38,075 nucleotides of DNA from Halobacteriales archaeon SW_5_70_135. GTDB taxonomy: Archaea > Halobacteriota > Halobacteria > Halobacteriales > SW-7-71-33. Below the pieces are notes generated by a model that was not told the origin of the DNA, ran no database searches, and worked only from the letters and a program-made list of their open reading frames with translations. A program made the translations under genes and the position numbers. Shown here in pieces: positions 17,248-24,926 of this stretch; positions within the stretch are counted from its first letter, which is position 1, and the number at the start of each line of letters is the position of its first letter. The stretch lies in NCBI GenBank assembly GCA_003022865.1, contig PXSK01000005.1:1-38075 (forward strand). Reading direction: 5' to 3'.

Positions 17248-18081
17248 TCAGGCCCGCAGATTCAGGACCGCGAGTGTCGCGACGAGGGCTTCCTCGGTGC
17301 GCACGACCTCGCTGCCCTGGTTCGGAACCGTGTTGAGCCAGCGGTCGAACGGCGGCTCCCCCGGCGGGAAGCCGTCGGCGCCGGGCTCCGCGTCGACGCC
17401 GAGTATCGCCGGCAGCCCTCGCTCGGGCGCGCCGAAGGCGACGGTCGCTCCGTCGGTCTCGACGCGTCCGGCCGGACTCCCGACTGCCGACGCCCGCACC
17501 ACGTCGCCGTGGCGCGAGGCGGCGATCCGGAGTCCGGCGTCCTCACGGTCGAGCGCCGCCGGCAGGTCCGAGCGGTCGACCGACCAGTCGGTCCGGTCGT
17601 CGACGACCTTCGCTCGGACGGGGTCTCTCGAAGAGATCCTGACGGTCACGCGCTCCCCCACGTTCGGCTCCCGGTCGGGAGCGACGAGGGAGATCGGGTG
17701 TTGCAGGCCGCAATTGACCCGAACGCGCCCATCAGGGCCGACCTCGGTCACGATTCCCTGTCTCAACGACCCCGAACTCTGTGGTCCGGAGCCGGTCCGT
17801 GTCACGGCGCGCAGCGGCGGCAGTACGCCGGCGTACTCCAGTTCGTCCCGCTCGCCCCACGCCTCCTTTCGGAGGTGTGGTGGCGTCGCGGCGTAGGCCA
17901 GTACCGTGGCGACGAACCCGCCGCCCCACTGCGCTTCGCCGTCCGGGTCGGGGTAGACCGTCACGCGGTCCACGCGGAACACCGTCGCCGCGCGGGCGAC
18001 CGTGCCGAGCTTGCGCGTGGCGGCCCGTTTGTCAGCCGCGTCCCGGACGAGGGACGACGGCACGAGCACGCTGAGCGTCAT
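17248..18081 (-). CDS. SPOUT-class RNA methyltransferase (DUF171/Mth1 family)
   Basis: The protein starts at the ATG at 18081 (MTLSVLVPSSLVRDAADKR) and has 277 residues; the longer ORF form is not needed. The family is the archaeal SPOUT methyltransferase related to human SPOUT1/C9orf114, with a knotted SAM-binding domain and an OB-fold insertion. Visible family features are the N-terminal VRDAADKRAATRKLGTVARA, PPHLRKEAWGERDELEYAGV, and a C-terminal knot (FDRWLNTVPNQGSEVVRTEE, ALVATLAVLNL). A central RVRVNCGLQHPISL segment fits the OB-fold. Members are thought to modify rRNA uridine. It commonly precedes rpl3 in haloarchaea, so co-expression with 50S proteins is likely. Confidence 0.85.
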   Translation of the reverse strand: MTLSVLVPSSLVRDAADKRAATRKLGTVARAATVFRVDRVTVYPDPDGEAQWGGGFVATVLAYAATPPHLRKEAWGERDELEYAGVLPPLRAVTRTGSGPQSSGSLRQGIVTEVGPDGRVRVNCGLQHPISLVAPDREPNVGERVTVRISSRDPVRAKVVDDRTDWSVDRSDLPAALDREDAGLRIAASRHGDVVRASAVGSPAGRVETDGATVAFGAPERGLPAILGVDAEPGADGFPPGEPPFDRWLNTVPNQGSEVVRTEEALVATLAVLNLRA

Positions 18082-18139
18082 GCCGTGGCGCTTCCACGCC
18101 GTGCCACTAGACGGTAGCGATCCCTCGCCCGAGCGCGCA

Positions 18140-18146
18140 CATAAGG
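18140..18146 (-). promoter_or_regulatory. Candidate promoter of the ribosomal operon
   Basis: CTTATGT on the minus strand, about 60 bp upstream of the methyltransferase ATG, is the only AT-rich box in a GC-rich stretch and would give a short leader. Weak match; transcript mapping would be needed. Confidence 0.3.
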
Positions 18147-18209
18147 GTGCCGATACCGACCCGGGCCTGTCGGGCGTTCCCACGGGCGCGGGCGGCGAGT
18201 CCGGAACTG

Positions 18210-18215
18210 TTAAAT
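18210..18215 (+). promoter_or_regulatory. TATA box of tRNA-Gly
   Basis: TTAAAT stands about 30 bp before the mature tRNA 5' end at 18243 in an otherwise GC-rich region, the usual haloarchaeal tRNA promoter spacing. Confidence 0.6.
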
Positions 18216-18242
18216 CCGTCTCGGCTCCCAGTGTCAGGTCGA

Positions 18243-18313
18243 GCGCTGGTGGTGTAGCGGTATCACATGTCCCTGCCACGGACATAACCCGGGTTCAAAT
18301 CCCGGCCAGCGCA
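18243..18313 (+). tRNA. tRNA-Gly (anticodon GCC)
   Basis: The cloverleaf is complete. The acceptor stem GCGCTGG pairs with CCAGCGC. The anticodon stem is TGTCC/GGACA with loop CTGCCAC (anticodon GCC at 18275-18277). The T-arm CCGGG-TTCAAAT-CCCGG is canonical, and the discriminator is A. The gene is 71 nt with no intron and no encoded CCA. It lies divergently from the ribosomal operon. Confidence 0.96.
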
Positions 18314-18436
18314 CTTCTCTCGAACTCCCGAGCGAGGAGCGAACCGACGAGCGAGCAATGAGAGAGAAAGCGCACGGATTCGAACCGGAGAGCGGGAGGT
18401 GAGCGCCGGAGGCGCGAACGGGAGCGACCGTGATAC

Positions 18437-18450
18437 ATCCCGGCCGGCAC
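18437..18450 (+). repeat. Partial copy of a tRNA 3' end
   Basis: ATCCCGGCCGGCAC, about 137 bp after the same site in the tRNA, resembles the tRNA-Gly 3' end ATCCCGGCCAGCGCA. Such copies can be left by integrative elements that use tRNA 3' ends. There is no integrase gene here and the match is short, so the call is tentative. The 18314-18529 stretch has no gene. Confidence 0.3.
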
Positions 18451-18529
18451 ACTCTCACCCTCGCCGCGAACCGCCCGTAGTTCGGCGTTTATTACAGGTC
18501 GGCCCGGGTCTCATATCAACGTCAGTACA

Positions 18530-18536
18530 TTTATTA
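18530..18536 (+). promoter_or_regulatory. TATA box of the DUF5684 gene
   Basis: TTTATTA lies 27 bp (centre) before the second ATG of the next gene (18560) and 21 bp before the first (18554). The spacing fits a leaderless transcript starting at the second ATG. Confidence 0.5.
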
Positions 18537-18553
18537 GAGGTCTCTGTGAAAGG

Positions 18554-18943
18554 ATGACGATGCTCGGACTGATACTTCAGGAGGGAGGTGGCGCACTGGC
18601 GGCGTTCGGCTTGCTGTTCACACTGTTGCCGCCGATCGTCTTCTTGATTACGGTCGCAGGGATGTGGAAGATCTTCACGAAAGCCGGCAGGCCCGGATGG
18701 GCGGCGATCGTCCCGATCTACAACATCTGGGTGCTGACGAAGATCGGCGACAGCGGCGTGCTGTGGTTCGTCCTGTCGGTGCTGTTCGGGCTCCCGGTGA
18801 TCAAGATCTACATCGACGTGCTGAACAAGTTCGACAAGGGGATCGGCTACGCGCTCGGGATGTTCTTCCTCCCGTTCGTCTTCTTCCCGCTGCTCGGCTT
18901 CGGCGACGCTCAGTTCCGGAGTAGAGGTGCCACGCGAGCCTGA
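18554..18943 (+). CDS. DUF5684-family small membrane protein
   Basis: The 129-residue protein has three to four hydrophobic helices: GLLFTLLPPIVFLITVAGMW, then a short polar segment KIFTKAGRPGWAAIVPIYNI, then VLWFVLSVLFGLPVIKIYID and LGMFFLPFVFFPLLGFGDA. The KAGxPGWAAIVPIYN motif followed by a GFGDAxF end is the hallmark of DUF5684 proteins, which are found near signal peptidase-like genes in many prokaryotes but have no proven function. A TATA box suggests its own promoter. The start may be the ATG at 18560 (MLGLILQEGG), which fits a leaderless transcript. Confidence 0.85.
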   Translation: MTMLGLILQEGGGALAAFGLLFTLLPPIVFLITVAGMWKIFTKAGRPGWAAIVPIYNIWVLTKIGDSGVLWFVLSVLFGLPVIKIYIDVLNKFDKGIGYALGMFFLPFVFFPLLGFGDAQFRSRGATRA

Positions 18944-19112
18944 CCGACTCCGGTCCGGTGAGGCGGTCTCCGCTCCCGACGGTCGCCGGGGGTGGAAGCG
19001 TAGCGTTTCCTCTCCTGACCGCGTTCTTCACGCAGGCGAGAGAGGCGAGACCCGGTCGGTCCCGGAGCCGGGACGTCCGAGCCGAGGAGAGGTCGTCGGA
19101 CCCGGGGCGCGG

Positions 19113-19973
19113 TCACTGCGTCTGACGGGTCGCCTGGGAGCCGCCCCGGGTCGGCGTCCCCTCGCTCTCGGCGGCGTCGGGCCGGCGCTGCATGTAGTAG
19201 CGAGCCTCGTAAACGAACGCCACGGTCCCGACGGTCGGATAGCCGGCCAGCAGTCCGATGGCGGCGAAGACGACGCCGAGACTGTCGGCTATCTGTGAGC
19301 CGACGAACGAGGCCAGCGCAACGACGACGATCATTCCCAGAAAGAGCAGTCCTCGGAGAACGGAGAAGGCGATCACACTGCCCGGCGACTCGGTGAAGAG
19401 GTCGATCGACTCCGAGAGCGACCCGGTGACGTCCTTCCCGCCGATGACGACGGCGGAGTCGACGAACTGGAACAGCGTCTGGGCGAGCAACAGCACGCCG
19501 ACCCACAGAAAGAAAAACAGAAAGAAGAGAACGCTGGCCCCGGCCAGCAGCGCGCCGAACGCCCTCGGGTCGGCGGCGCCGGGCTGGCTCGCGCCGGCAC
19601 TCCCCAGACCGACGACGAAGACCGGGACGACCAGAAAGACGATCCCGGCCACGACCAGAAGCACGCCGACAGCGACGTTCTTCAGCAGCGACGCCAGAAA
19701 CACCGTCGTCCCGTGCTCGCTCAGCGTGGCGGTGTAGTCCGAGACCGAGGCCGAGGTTTGGTCTCGGGCGCCGACGTAGGCCATGCCGACGATGCCGGCC
19801 ACGGACACGGCGACGACGGGCGCCGACAGCAACTGTCCGACGAGGGGGACCAGCGAGAGGACACCCGCGATCAGCCCGCCGACGAGCACCGCCACGACGG
19901 CCACCGCGATGACCAGCGGGTTGTTGATCGTCTGGCTTATCGAGTCACTCAGAGTGTCAGTCGCTGCACCCAT
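19113..19973 (-). CDS. Multi-spanning membrane protein, function unknown
   Basis: The ATG at 19973 (MGAATDTLSDSISQTINNPL) gives 286 aa; the GTG three codons earlier is also possible. About six hydrophobic stretches are visible, including IAVAVVAVLVGGLIAGVLSL, VAVGVLLVVAGIVFLVVPVF, VLFFLFFFLWVGVLLLAQTL and LLFLGMIVVVALASFVGSQI. The charged segment DSAVVIGGKDVTGSLSESID before helix 5 resembles haloarchaeal DUF7847-type proteins, but I am not certain. The C-terminus is polar and Thr/Gln-rich. It stands alone between convergent and divergent neighbours; no function can be assigned. Confidence 0.75.
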   Translation of the reverse strand: MGAATDTLSDSISQTINNPLVIAVAVVAVLVGGLIAGVLSLVPLVGQLLSAPVVAVSVAGIVGMAYVGARDQTSASVSDYTATLSEHGTTVFLASLLKNVAVGVLLVVAGIVFLVVPVFVVGLGSAGASQPGAADPRAFGALLAGASVLFFLFFFLWVGVLLLAQTLFQFVDSAVVIGGKDVTGSLSESIDLFTESPGSVIAFSVLRGLLFLGMIVVVALASFVGSQIADSLGVVFAAIGLLAGYPTVGTVAFVYEARYYMQRRPDAAESEGTPTRGGSQATRQTQ

Positions 19974-20082
19974 GTGTCGCACGATATACTATTCCGTGAA
20001 AAAACTCCTGCCCGTCGAGGCGACCCGGTCCGGCCCGGCCGCGCACCGCCAGACCCATGATCGCGCGGACCGTAGCGGTCAC

Positions 20083-20394
20083 GTGACTGCGATCGCACTG
20101 CTCTCGGTGGCACCGGCGACGGCCGACAGTATGAGCGCGGACGTGGCCGACGCCGTCGCGGCCTTGGACGAGTTCGACGTCGGCTACGAGACGAACCCGA
20201 TGGGCACCGTCGTCGAGGCCGACGACGCCTAGACGCTGTTCGCGGCGGCCCGGGCAGCCCACGAGGCCGTCGACGCCGACCGCGTCTCCACGTTTCTCAA
20301 GGTCGACGACAAGCGCACCGACGACCGCCCGGCGGCCGCGAAGGTCGAGGCCGTCGAGCGCGAGCTGGGCCGGCCGGCACACGGGGAGCGTTGA
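20083..20394 (+). pseudogene. MTH1187/UPF0045 thiamine-binding family gene with in-frame TAG
   Basis: From GTG at 20083 the frame reads TAIALLSVAPATADSMSADV, then ETNPMGTVVEADDA, then TAG at 20230-20232. It continues without a shift as TLFAAARAAHEAVDADRVST, FLKVDDKRTDDRPAAAKVEA, and ends TGA at 20394 (103 codons plus stop, normal family length). Family members form small ferredoxin-like oligomers; some bind thiamine-type ligands. The amber codon is at a position where homologues I recall have a charged or polar residue, so one CAG or GAG to TAG change explains it. There is no frameshift. Either the gene is dead, the base is a sequencing error, or the stop is read through; pyrrolysine use is not known in haloarchaea. 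Confidence 0.85.
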
Positions 20395-20439
20395 CCGGAG
20401 AACCGACAGGTCCATTCCGTCGACGGGCGAGGTCGGGAC

Positions 20440-21372
20440 ATGGAGAGCCTCAACCGGCTAGCGATAGAGCGGGTCGACGAGGCCCTGGAGTTCGCCGAGG
20501 AGTTCGGTATCGGCGCTCACGAGCTCGACGGGGGGACGACGGTGCTCGACTTCGGCGTCGACTTCGACGGTGGGGTCGAGGCGGGACTGCTGCTCGCGGA
20601 AGTCCAGACCGGTGGACTGGCGACGGTCTCCACGCGGACGGGAGCCGTCGCCGGAGCGCCGTTCCCTCACGTCGAGCTGGAGACAGACCACCCCGACCTG
20701 GCGCTTCTGTGCGCACAGAAGGCCGGCTGGGAGCTGTCCGTCGACGGGTTCGAGGGGCTCGGCTCGGGGCCGGCCCGGGCGCTGGTCGCCGCCGAGGACG
20801 TCTACCGGACCGTCGAGTACGCCGACGCCTTCGACCTGACCGCGCTGGCGGTCGAGAGCGACGCGCTACCCGGAGAGGCGGTCGCCGAACGCGTCGCCGA
20901 CCGGACCGGCACCGAGGAGACCGGCGTCCACCTGCTCGCGTTCTCGACGGCGAGTGTCGCCGGCTCGGTGACCGTCGCCGCCCGGGCGGCCGAACTGGCC
21001 GTCTATCGGCTGAGCGAACTGGGTTACGACCCGCGAGACGTCCTCACCGCCTCCGGCTCGGCGCCGATGGCGCCCGTCGCCGCGGACGAGCGGACCGCGA
21101 TGGCCCGCACGAACGACGCCCTCGCGTACGGCGGGCAGGTCCACCTCGTCGTTCGCGAGGACGCCGACGTCTTCGACGAGGTGGTGTCGACCGCCAGCGA
21201 CGAGTACGGCCGTCCGTTCCGCGAGGTGTTCGAGGCCGCCGACTGGGAGTTCGCCTCGGTACCACGGGAGGCGTTCGCCCCGGCACAGCTGACCGTCGAC
21301 GTCGTCGGCGGTCCGACCCACGTCCACGGCGGCGTCGACGAGGCCGTCGTCGCCGAGAGCTTCGGTCTCTGA
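20440..21372 (+). CDS. mch: Methenyltetrahydromethanopterin cyclohydrolase
   Basis: Mch (310 aa) interconverts methenyl- and formyl-tetrahydromethanopterin (or the folate-type C1 carrier in haloarchaea). The start MESLNRLAIERVDEALEFAE is conserved. Signatures include DGGTTVLDFGVDFDGGVEAG, PHVELETDHPDLALLCAQKA and GWELSVDGFEGLGSGPARAL, then DVLTASGSAPMAPVAADERT, and the end LTVDVVGGPTHVHGGVDEAV. Length is normal for the family. Haloarchaea are not methanogens, so the role is in C1 metabolism for biosynthesis. It follows the broken MTH1187-like gene by 45 bp. Confidence 0.93.
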   Translation: MESLNRLAIERVDEALEFAEEFGIGAHELDGGTTVLDFGVDFDGGVEAGLLLAEVQTGGLATVSTRTGAVAGAPFPHVELETDHPDLALLCAQKAGWELSVDGFEGLGSGPARALVAAEDVYRTVEYADAFDLTALAVESDALPGEAVAERVADRTGTEETGVHLLAFSTASVAGSVTVAARAAELAVYRLSELGYDPRDVLTASGSAPMAPVAADERTAMARTNDALAYGGQVHLVVREDADVFDEVVSTASDEYGRPFREVFEAADWEFASVPREAFAPAQLTVDVVGGPTHVHGGVDEAVVAESFGL

Positions 21373-21400
21373 GCCGACGTCGACGACCCGTCGGAAGCCG

Positions 21401-21907
21401 GTGCCGCCCGCCCCCGGCTCGCTCGACCGTCTCGACGCCGTCCGGGCGGCGGTGCCGCTGACGCCCGAGCCGGAGACCTCCTGCTGTGCGGGGCTGACGG
21501 AGCGGGTCGACGTGCCGGTACAGGACGACGCCCGCACGTGGCTCACCTTCCTGCGCGGGCTCGGACTCGCCGAGGAGACCGACCTGGGGTACGTCCGCAC
21601 GCGGGCCGACCCGGACCGAGAGGCACTTCCGGAGCGGTTTCTGGAGGGCGTCTACGGCGCCAGGGAGCTGCGGGAGACGGTCGAGCGCGCGGGCCCGCTC
21701 GGCGTCGACGAGGCGTTCGAACGGGTTCGTGAGCACGTCCCGCAGTACGAGCGCCACCGCACCGACGACTGAGAGCGGGTCTGGCGCCGGCGGGCCACGC
21801 GGCTGCTCGGGTGGGGGACGCTGGTCGGCGTCTTCGAGCGCACCGACGCGGGTCACGCGGCGTCCCAGGGCGGCGCCGTCAGGTCCGACAGCGAGTCGAG
21901 TACGTAG
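21401..21907 (+). pseudogene. Conserved haloarchaeal protein with in-frame TGA
   Basis: The open part (GTG 21401 to TGA 21770-21772) encodes 123 aa, including EPETSCCAGLTERVDVPVQD, DARTWLTFLRGLGLAEETD, and EHVPQYERHRTDD. After the TGA the same frame continues ERVWRRRATRLLGWGTLVGV and FERTDAGH. I recall similar haloarchaeal proteins continuing RHxxDWExVWRERVxRLLxW at this point, so the TGA stands where Trp (TGG) is expected. A second stop follows at 21905-21907, probably beyond the original end, inside the convergent HAD gene. No function is known. Start at GTG is uncertain. Confidence 0.7.
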
Positions 21908-22449
21908 TCCGGTTCGCCCGCCGTCTCGGTCGGCGGGCCGTCGGGCAACAGAGCGGCCCGCAGTCCGGCGGCGTGAGCGCCGTCCACGTCCGCCGACGGC
22001 GAGTTGCCGACGTGGACCGCCCGCTCCGGGTGTGCGTCGAGGTCGGCGAGCGCCCGTTCGAACGGCTCCGGCGCCGGCTTCGCGGGCACCTCGTAGCCGG
22101 CGTACACGACCGTCTCGAAGGCGTCGCCGAACGGCAGGCCGTCGAGCTTCTGTCGCTGCATCCCGGGCGCGCCGTTCGTGACGAGTCCGAGACGGTACTC
22201 TCCGGCGAGGCGCTCGACCGTCTCGACGGCGCCCGGCAGCGGGTCGACGTTCGAGTGGTCGCGCTCGTCGGCGTACGCCCCGCTGTCGTCGACGTACCCC
22301 TCGTATCGGCCGTAGTATGTCTCGACCTCGAAGAACGGCTCGACCCCGACGCGGTCGAACGCCAGCGAAAGCAGTTCCGCGCCGGAGCGGCGGTAGGTGC
22401 ACAGCGTGTCGTCCAGGTCGAACAGCACCGTCTCGACGGGATCGCTCAC
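21853..22449 (-). CDS. HAD-superfamily hydrolase, short cap
   Basis: The 198-residue protein has the four HAD motifs: DLDDTL (nucleophile and acid/base Asp, residues 10-15), VTNGAP (motif II), PAKPAPEPF (Lys of motif III) and GNSPSADVDGAHAAG (motif IV, with Asn in place of the usual Asp of GDS). The substrate is not predictable; phosphoglycolate or small sugar phosphates are typical. The segment between motif I and II is short: YGRYEGYVDDSGAYADERDH joins what look like two ends of a helical cap, and relatives are about 30 residues longer. The gene overlaps the extended reading of the convergent pseudogene. Confidence 0.85.
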   Translation of the reverse strand: MSDPVETVLFDLDDTLCTYRRSGAELLSLAFDRVGVEPFFEVETYYGRYEGYVDDSGAYADERDHSNVDPLPGAVETVERLAGEYRLGLVTNGAPGMQRQKLDGLPFGDAFETVVYAGYEVPAKPAPEPFERALADLDAHPERAVHVGNSPSADVDGAHAAGLRAALLPDGPPTETAGEPDYVLDSLSDLTAPPWDAA

Positions 22450-22456
22450 GTCCCGG

Positions 22457-24061
22457 TCAGTCGTCGGCCGGCGTGATGTCGGTGACGGTTCCGACGCCCT
22501 TCGACTGTCCCTCGCGGAAGACGAACTTCTGGCCCGCTTCGACGAGATACGGGCGGAACTTGAACCGCACCCGGGTCCGGCCGCTGTCCCCGGGTAGGAG
22601 CTGGCCGCCCTCGGGGTAGAACGAGGCCGCCTCGCTGACGGTCTCCAGGTGGACGACCGGCTCGTAGCCGTCGCGGATCCGGGTCGGGTGGTTCAACACG
22701 ACCACCTCGGCCTCGAACTCCCGGACCGGTGTCGGGTCCGCGGTGCGGGGCAGGAGAGCCATCCCGCGCTCGACGTCGGCCTCGTCGACGCCTTTCAACG
22801 CGATGCCGACGATCCGCCCGGCCTTCGCGTGGTCGACCCGGTGGTAGTGCATCTCGATCGAGCGTACCTCCACCTCGCGGAAGCTCCCGTCGGCCATCGG
22901 TCCCAACAGTAGCTCGTCACCGGCTTCGACCTCGCCGGACATGACGGTGCCGGAGGCGACCGCCCCGACGCCTTTCACGTCGTAGGTTCGGTCGACGTAC
23001 ATCCGGAACCGGCCCTCGACGCCGGCAGTCTTCGGGAGTCGCTCGAACAGTTCGTCGAGCGTTTCGACACCCTCCCGCGTGACCGCACTCGTCCGGACCA
23101 CGGGCACGACCGTCTCGCCGATCTCCTCGACGGCGGCGTCGACGCCGTGCCGACCGACCGGCAACGGCGTGCGGTCGACCTCGCGCAGCAGTCGCTCGAC
23201 CTCGCGCTCGACCGCCTCCAGGCGGTCCGCGTCGACCAGGTCGGCCTTCGTGACCGCGACGATCGTCGGGAGTTCGGTGGCGAGCAACACACCCAGATGT
23301 TCTCGGGTCGTCTTCGTCGGGCCGTCGTCGGCGGCGACGGTCAGCAGACCGTAGTCGAGCTTCTGTCCGACCAGCCCGCGGATCGTCGTCCGGAGCCACG
23401 GCTCGTGGCCGACGGTGTCGACGAACGACACCAGACGGTCGGACTTCTCGACGACGCGGGCGCGGTCGCTCTTTCGGTGGGGGTTGTCCATCCGGACGGG
23501 GCCCTCGTCGTCGAAACCGTAGACGCCGTACGACAGGTCCGCTGAGAGACCTCTCTCGACCTCGTGTGGCTGGACGTCGAGGTAGCCCCGGGTTCCCCCT
23601 TCGCCGTCGTCGGGCTGGCCGGTCACGAGCGTCCCGACCAGGGTGGACTTGCCGTGGTCGACGTGACCGGCCGTGCCGACGACGACGTGCTCGTCGTCGG
23701 TTTCGAGCACCGCCCCCTCCCGGACCGCCGCCAGGCCGACGATCCCGCCGTCGACCCCCCAGGTGTCGACGTCCTCGATGTGGGCGTCGGCCTCCTCGGC
23801 CAGAAGCGAGAGCACGTCCATCGACTCGGAGAACGACTCGCGGGGGATCCCCGTGATGCCGCCGTCGTCCGTGACGCCGACCACGTACGTCGCCTCCCCG
23901 TCGCCGGAGAGAATGCGGTGCCGCAGTTGGGCGACCAGACTCTCGCGACGCCCGTCCGTGAGGTGGACGGACTTCTCGAGTCGTTCCTTGAACTCGACAC
24001 TCCCCCCTTGCCGCTCGCCGCGCTCGACGGCCCGTTCGAGCACGGCTCGGTCGGGGCTCAT
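22457..24061 (-). CDS. GTPBP1-like translational GTPase
   Basis: The start is the ATG at 24061 (MSPDRAVLERAVERGERQGG), 534 aa. Residues ~1-125 are an N-terminal domain (GDGEATYVVGVTDDGGITGI). The GTPase domain follows with G1 GTAGHVDHGKSTL, G3 DTVGHEPW and G4 TKAD. Two beta-barrel domains of the EF-Tu type complete it (DVKGVGAVASGTVMSGEVEA, FKFRPYLVEAGQKFVFREGQ). The architecture matches archaeal homologues of eukaryotic GTPBP1/2, which act in ribosome rescue or mRNA decay; the archaeal role is not established. A TTTTGTC box about 26 bp before the ATG fits a leaderless transcript. The HAD gene starts 7 bp after its stop. Confidence 0.9.
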   Translation of the reverse strand: MSPDRAVLERAVERGERQGGSVEFKERLEKSVHLTDGRRESLVAQLRHRILSGDGEATYVVGVTDDGGITGIPRESFSESMDVLSLLAEEADAHIEDVDTWGVDGGIVGLAAVREGAVLETDDEHVVVGTAGHVDHGKSTLVGTLVTGQPDDGEGGTRGYLDVQPHEVERGLSADLSYGVYGFDDEGPVRMDNPHRKSDRARVVEKSDRLVSFVDTVGHEPWLRTTIRGLVGQKLDYGLLTVAADDGPTKTTREHLGVLLATELPTIVAVTKADLVDADRLEAVEREVERLLREVDRTPLPVGRHGVDAAVEEIGETVVPVVRTSAVTREGVETLDELFERLPKTAGVEGRFRMYVDRTYDVKGVGAVASGTVMSGEVEAGDELLLGPMADGSFREVEVRSIEMHYHRVDHAKAGRIVGIALKGVDEADVERGMALLPRTADPTPVREFEAEVVVLNHPTRIRDGYEPVVHLETVSEAASFYPEGGQLLPGDSGRTRVRFKFRPYLVEAGQKFVFREGQSKGVGTVTDITPADD

Positions 24062-24262
24062 ATCACCATGGGGGAACGGGACCGACAAAAGCCTTCCCCG
24101 GACGCGTGACGCCCGGAACCCTCCCGTGCAGGCGTGGCGAACAGGTGGCACCTGACGTTCGCGGAGCGGCGTGCCACACGGCCGCCTCGACCGGCCCCGC
24201 GCCAGCGATTACACACCGTCGGATGGTCGCGCCCTCGTACTTCAACCGCAGGGCGGTCGCCG

Positions 24263-24852
24263 TCAGTCCCCGTCCAGCCGCTCGTGCGCCGCCACGACGC
24301 GCTTGAACGCCTCCTCGTCGCCGTCCTCCGTGTCGGGGTGGGTCTCCTTCACCCGGTCCCGATACGCCTCCCGGACCGTCGCCTCGTTGCTGCCCGGCGC
24401 CACGCCGAGGACTTCGTACGCCTCGCGCTCGCTCGTGCGGTCCTCGACCGGAGCCACGCCTCTGCGGCGTCGCCGCCGGTCGCCGGCGCGTCCTCCGGGG
24501 TCGAACTCCTCTCCCGGCGTGTCCCCGACGCTGGCGCGGGCGGCCCGGCGTCGCGCCTTCGCCCGTGCCGTCTGTGCCCGGGGGTCAGCCTAGCAGGGAT
24601 CGTCGGGCCGCGGTCCGGCGTTCGACGCCGTAACCCGGCGCCTGTGGTCGCTCCGGTCCGCGGTCGCCTCGCGGCGGGATCCGGGCGGCGAGTCTGCCGG
24701 TGCCCTGGTACCAGACGAGATAGCCGGCGGCGGCAAAGGGCGGCGCGACGAAGAGAAGCAGCGGCTCGAAGGCGGCGGTCAGGGGCTCCAATCAGGACCG
24801 CGATGCCGCCGAGCACCGTTCCCACGGCGACCAGTAGCCTTGAGCGCGGCAC
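24263..24852 (-). pseudogene. Membrane-anchored J-domain protein, frameshifted with TAG
   Basis: A GTG at 24852 starts PRSRLLVAVGTVLGGIAVLIGA. A +1 shift near 24785 leads to LTAAFEPLLLFVAPPFAAAG and YLVWYQGTGRLAARI, two hydrophobic helices. A second shift near 24606 and an in-frame TAG follow before ADPRAQTARAKARRRAARAS. The last frame encodes an intact J domain: SEREAYEVLGVAPGSNEATV, REAYRDRVKETHPDTEDGDE with the HPD motif, ending AHERLDGD. J domains stimulate Hsp70 ATPase. The layout (two helices, basic linker, C-terminal J domain) is a known haloarchaeal type. With three lesions it is probably inactive, though the J-domain part could still start at GTG 24457. Confidence 0.75.
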
Positions 24853-24926
24853 GTCCCCGCAACCGCGTCGGGGCTACTAAACCTCCCGACTGTGAGCGTT
24901 TCCGACCGACTCCTCGCCCGCCGCCT

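Noticed and set aside
18370-18400. Sequence CGGATTCGAACCGG looks like a T-arm of a tRNA on the minus strand
   Set aside because: No acceptor, D or anticodon arm can be built around it, so it is not a tRNA gene.
20230-20232. Pyrrolysine insertion at the TAG codon
   Set aside because: Pyrrolysine systems are not known in haloarchaea and no pylT/pylS is visible; a nonsense mutation is simpler.
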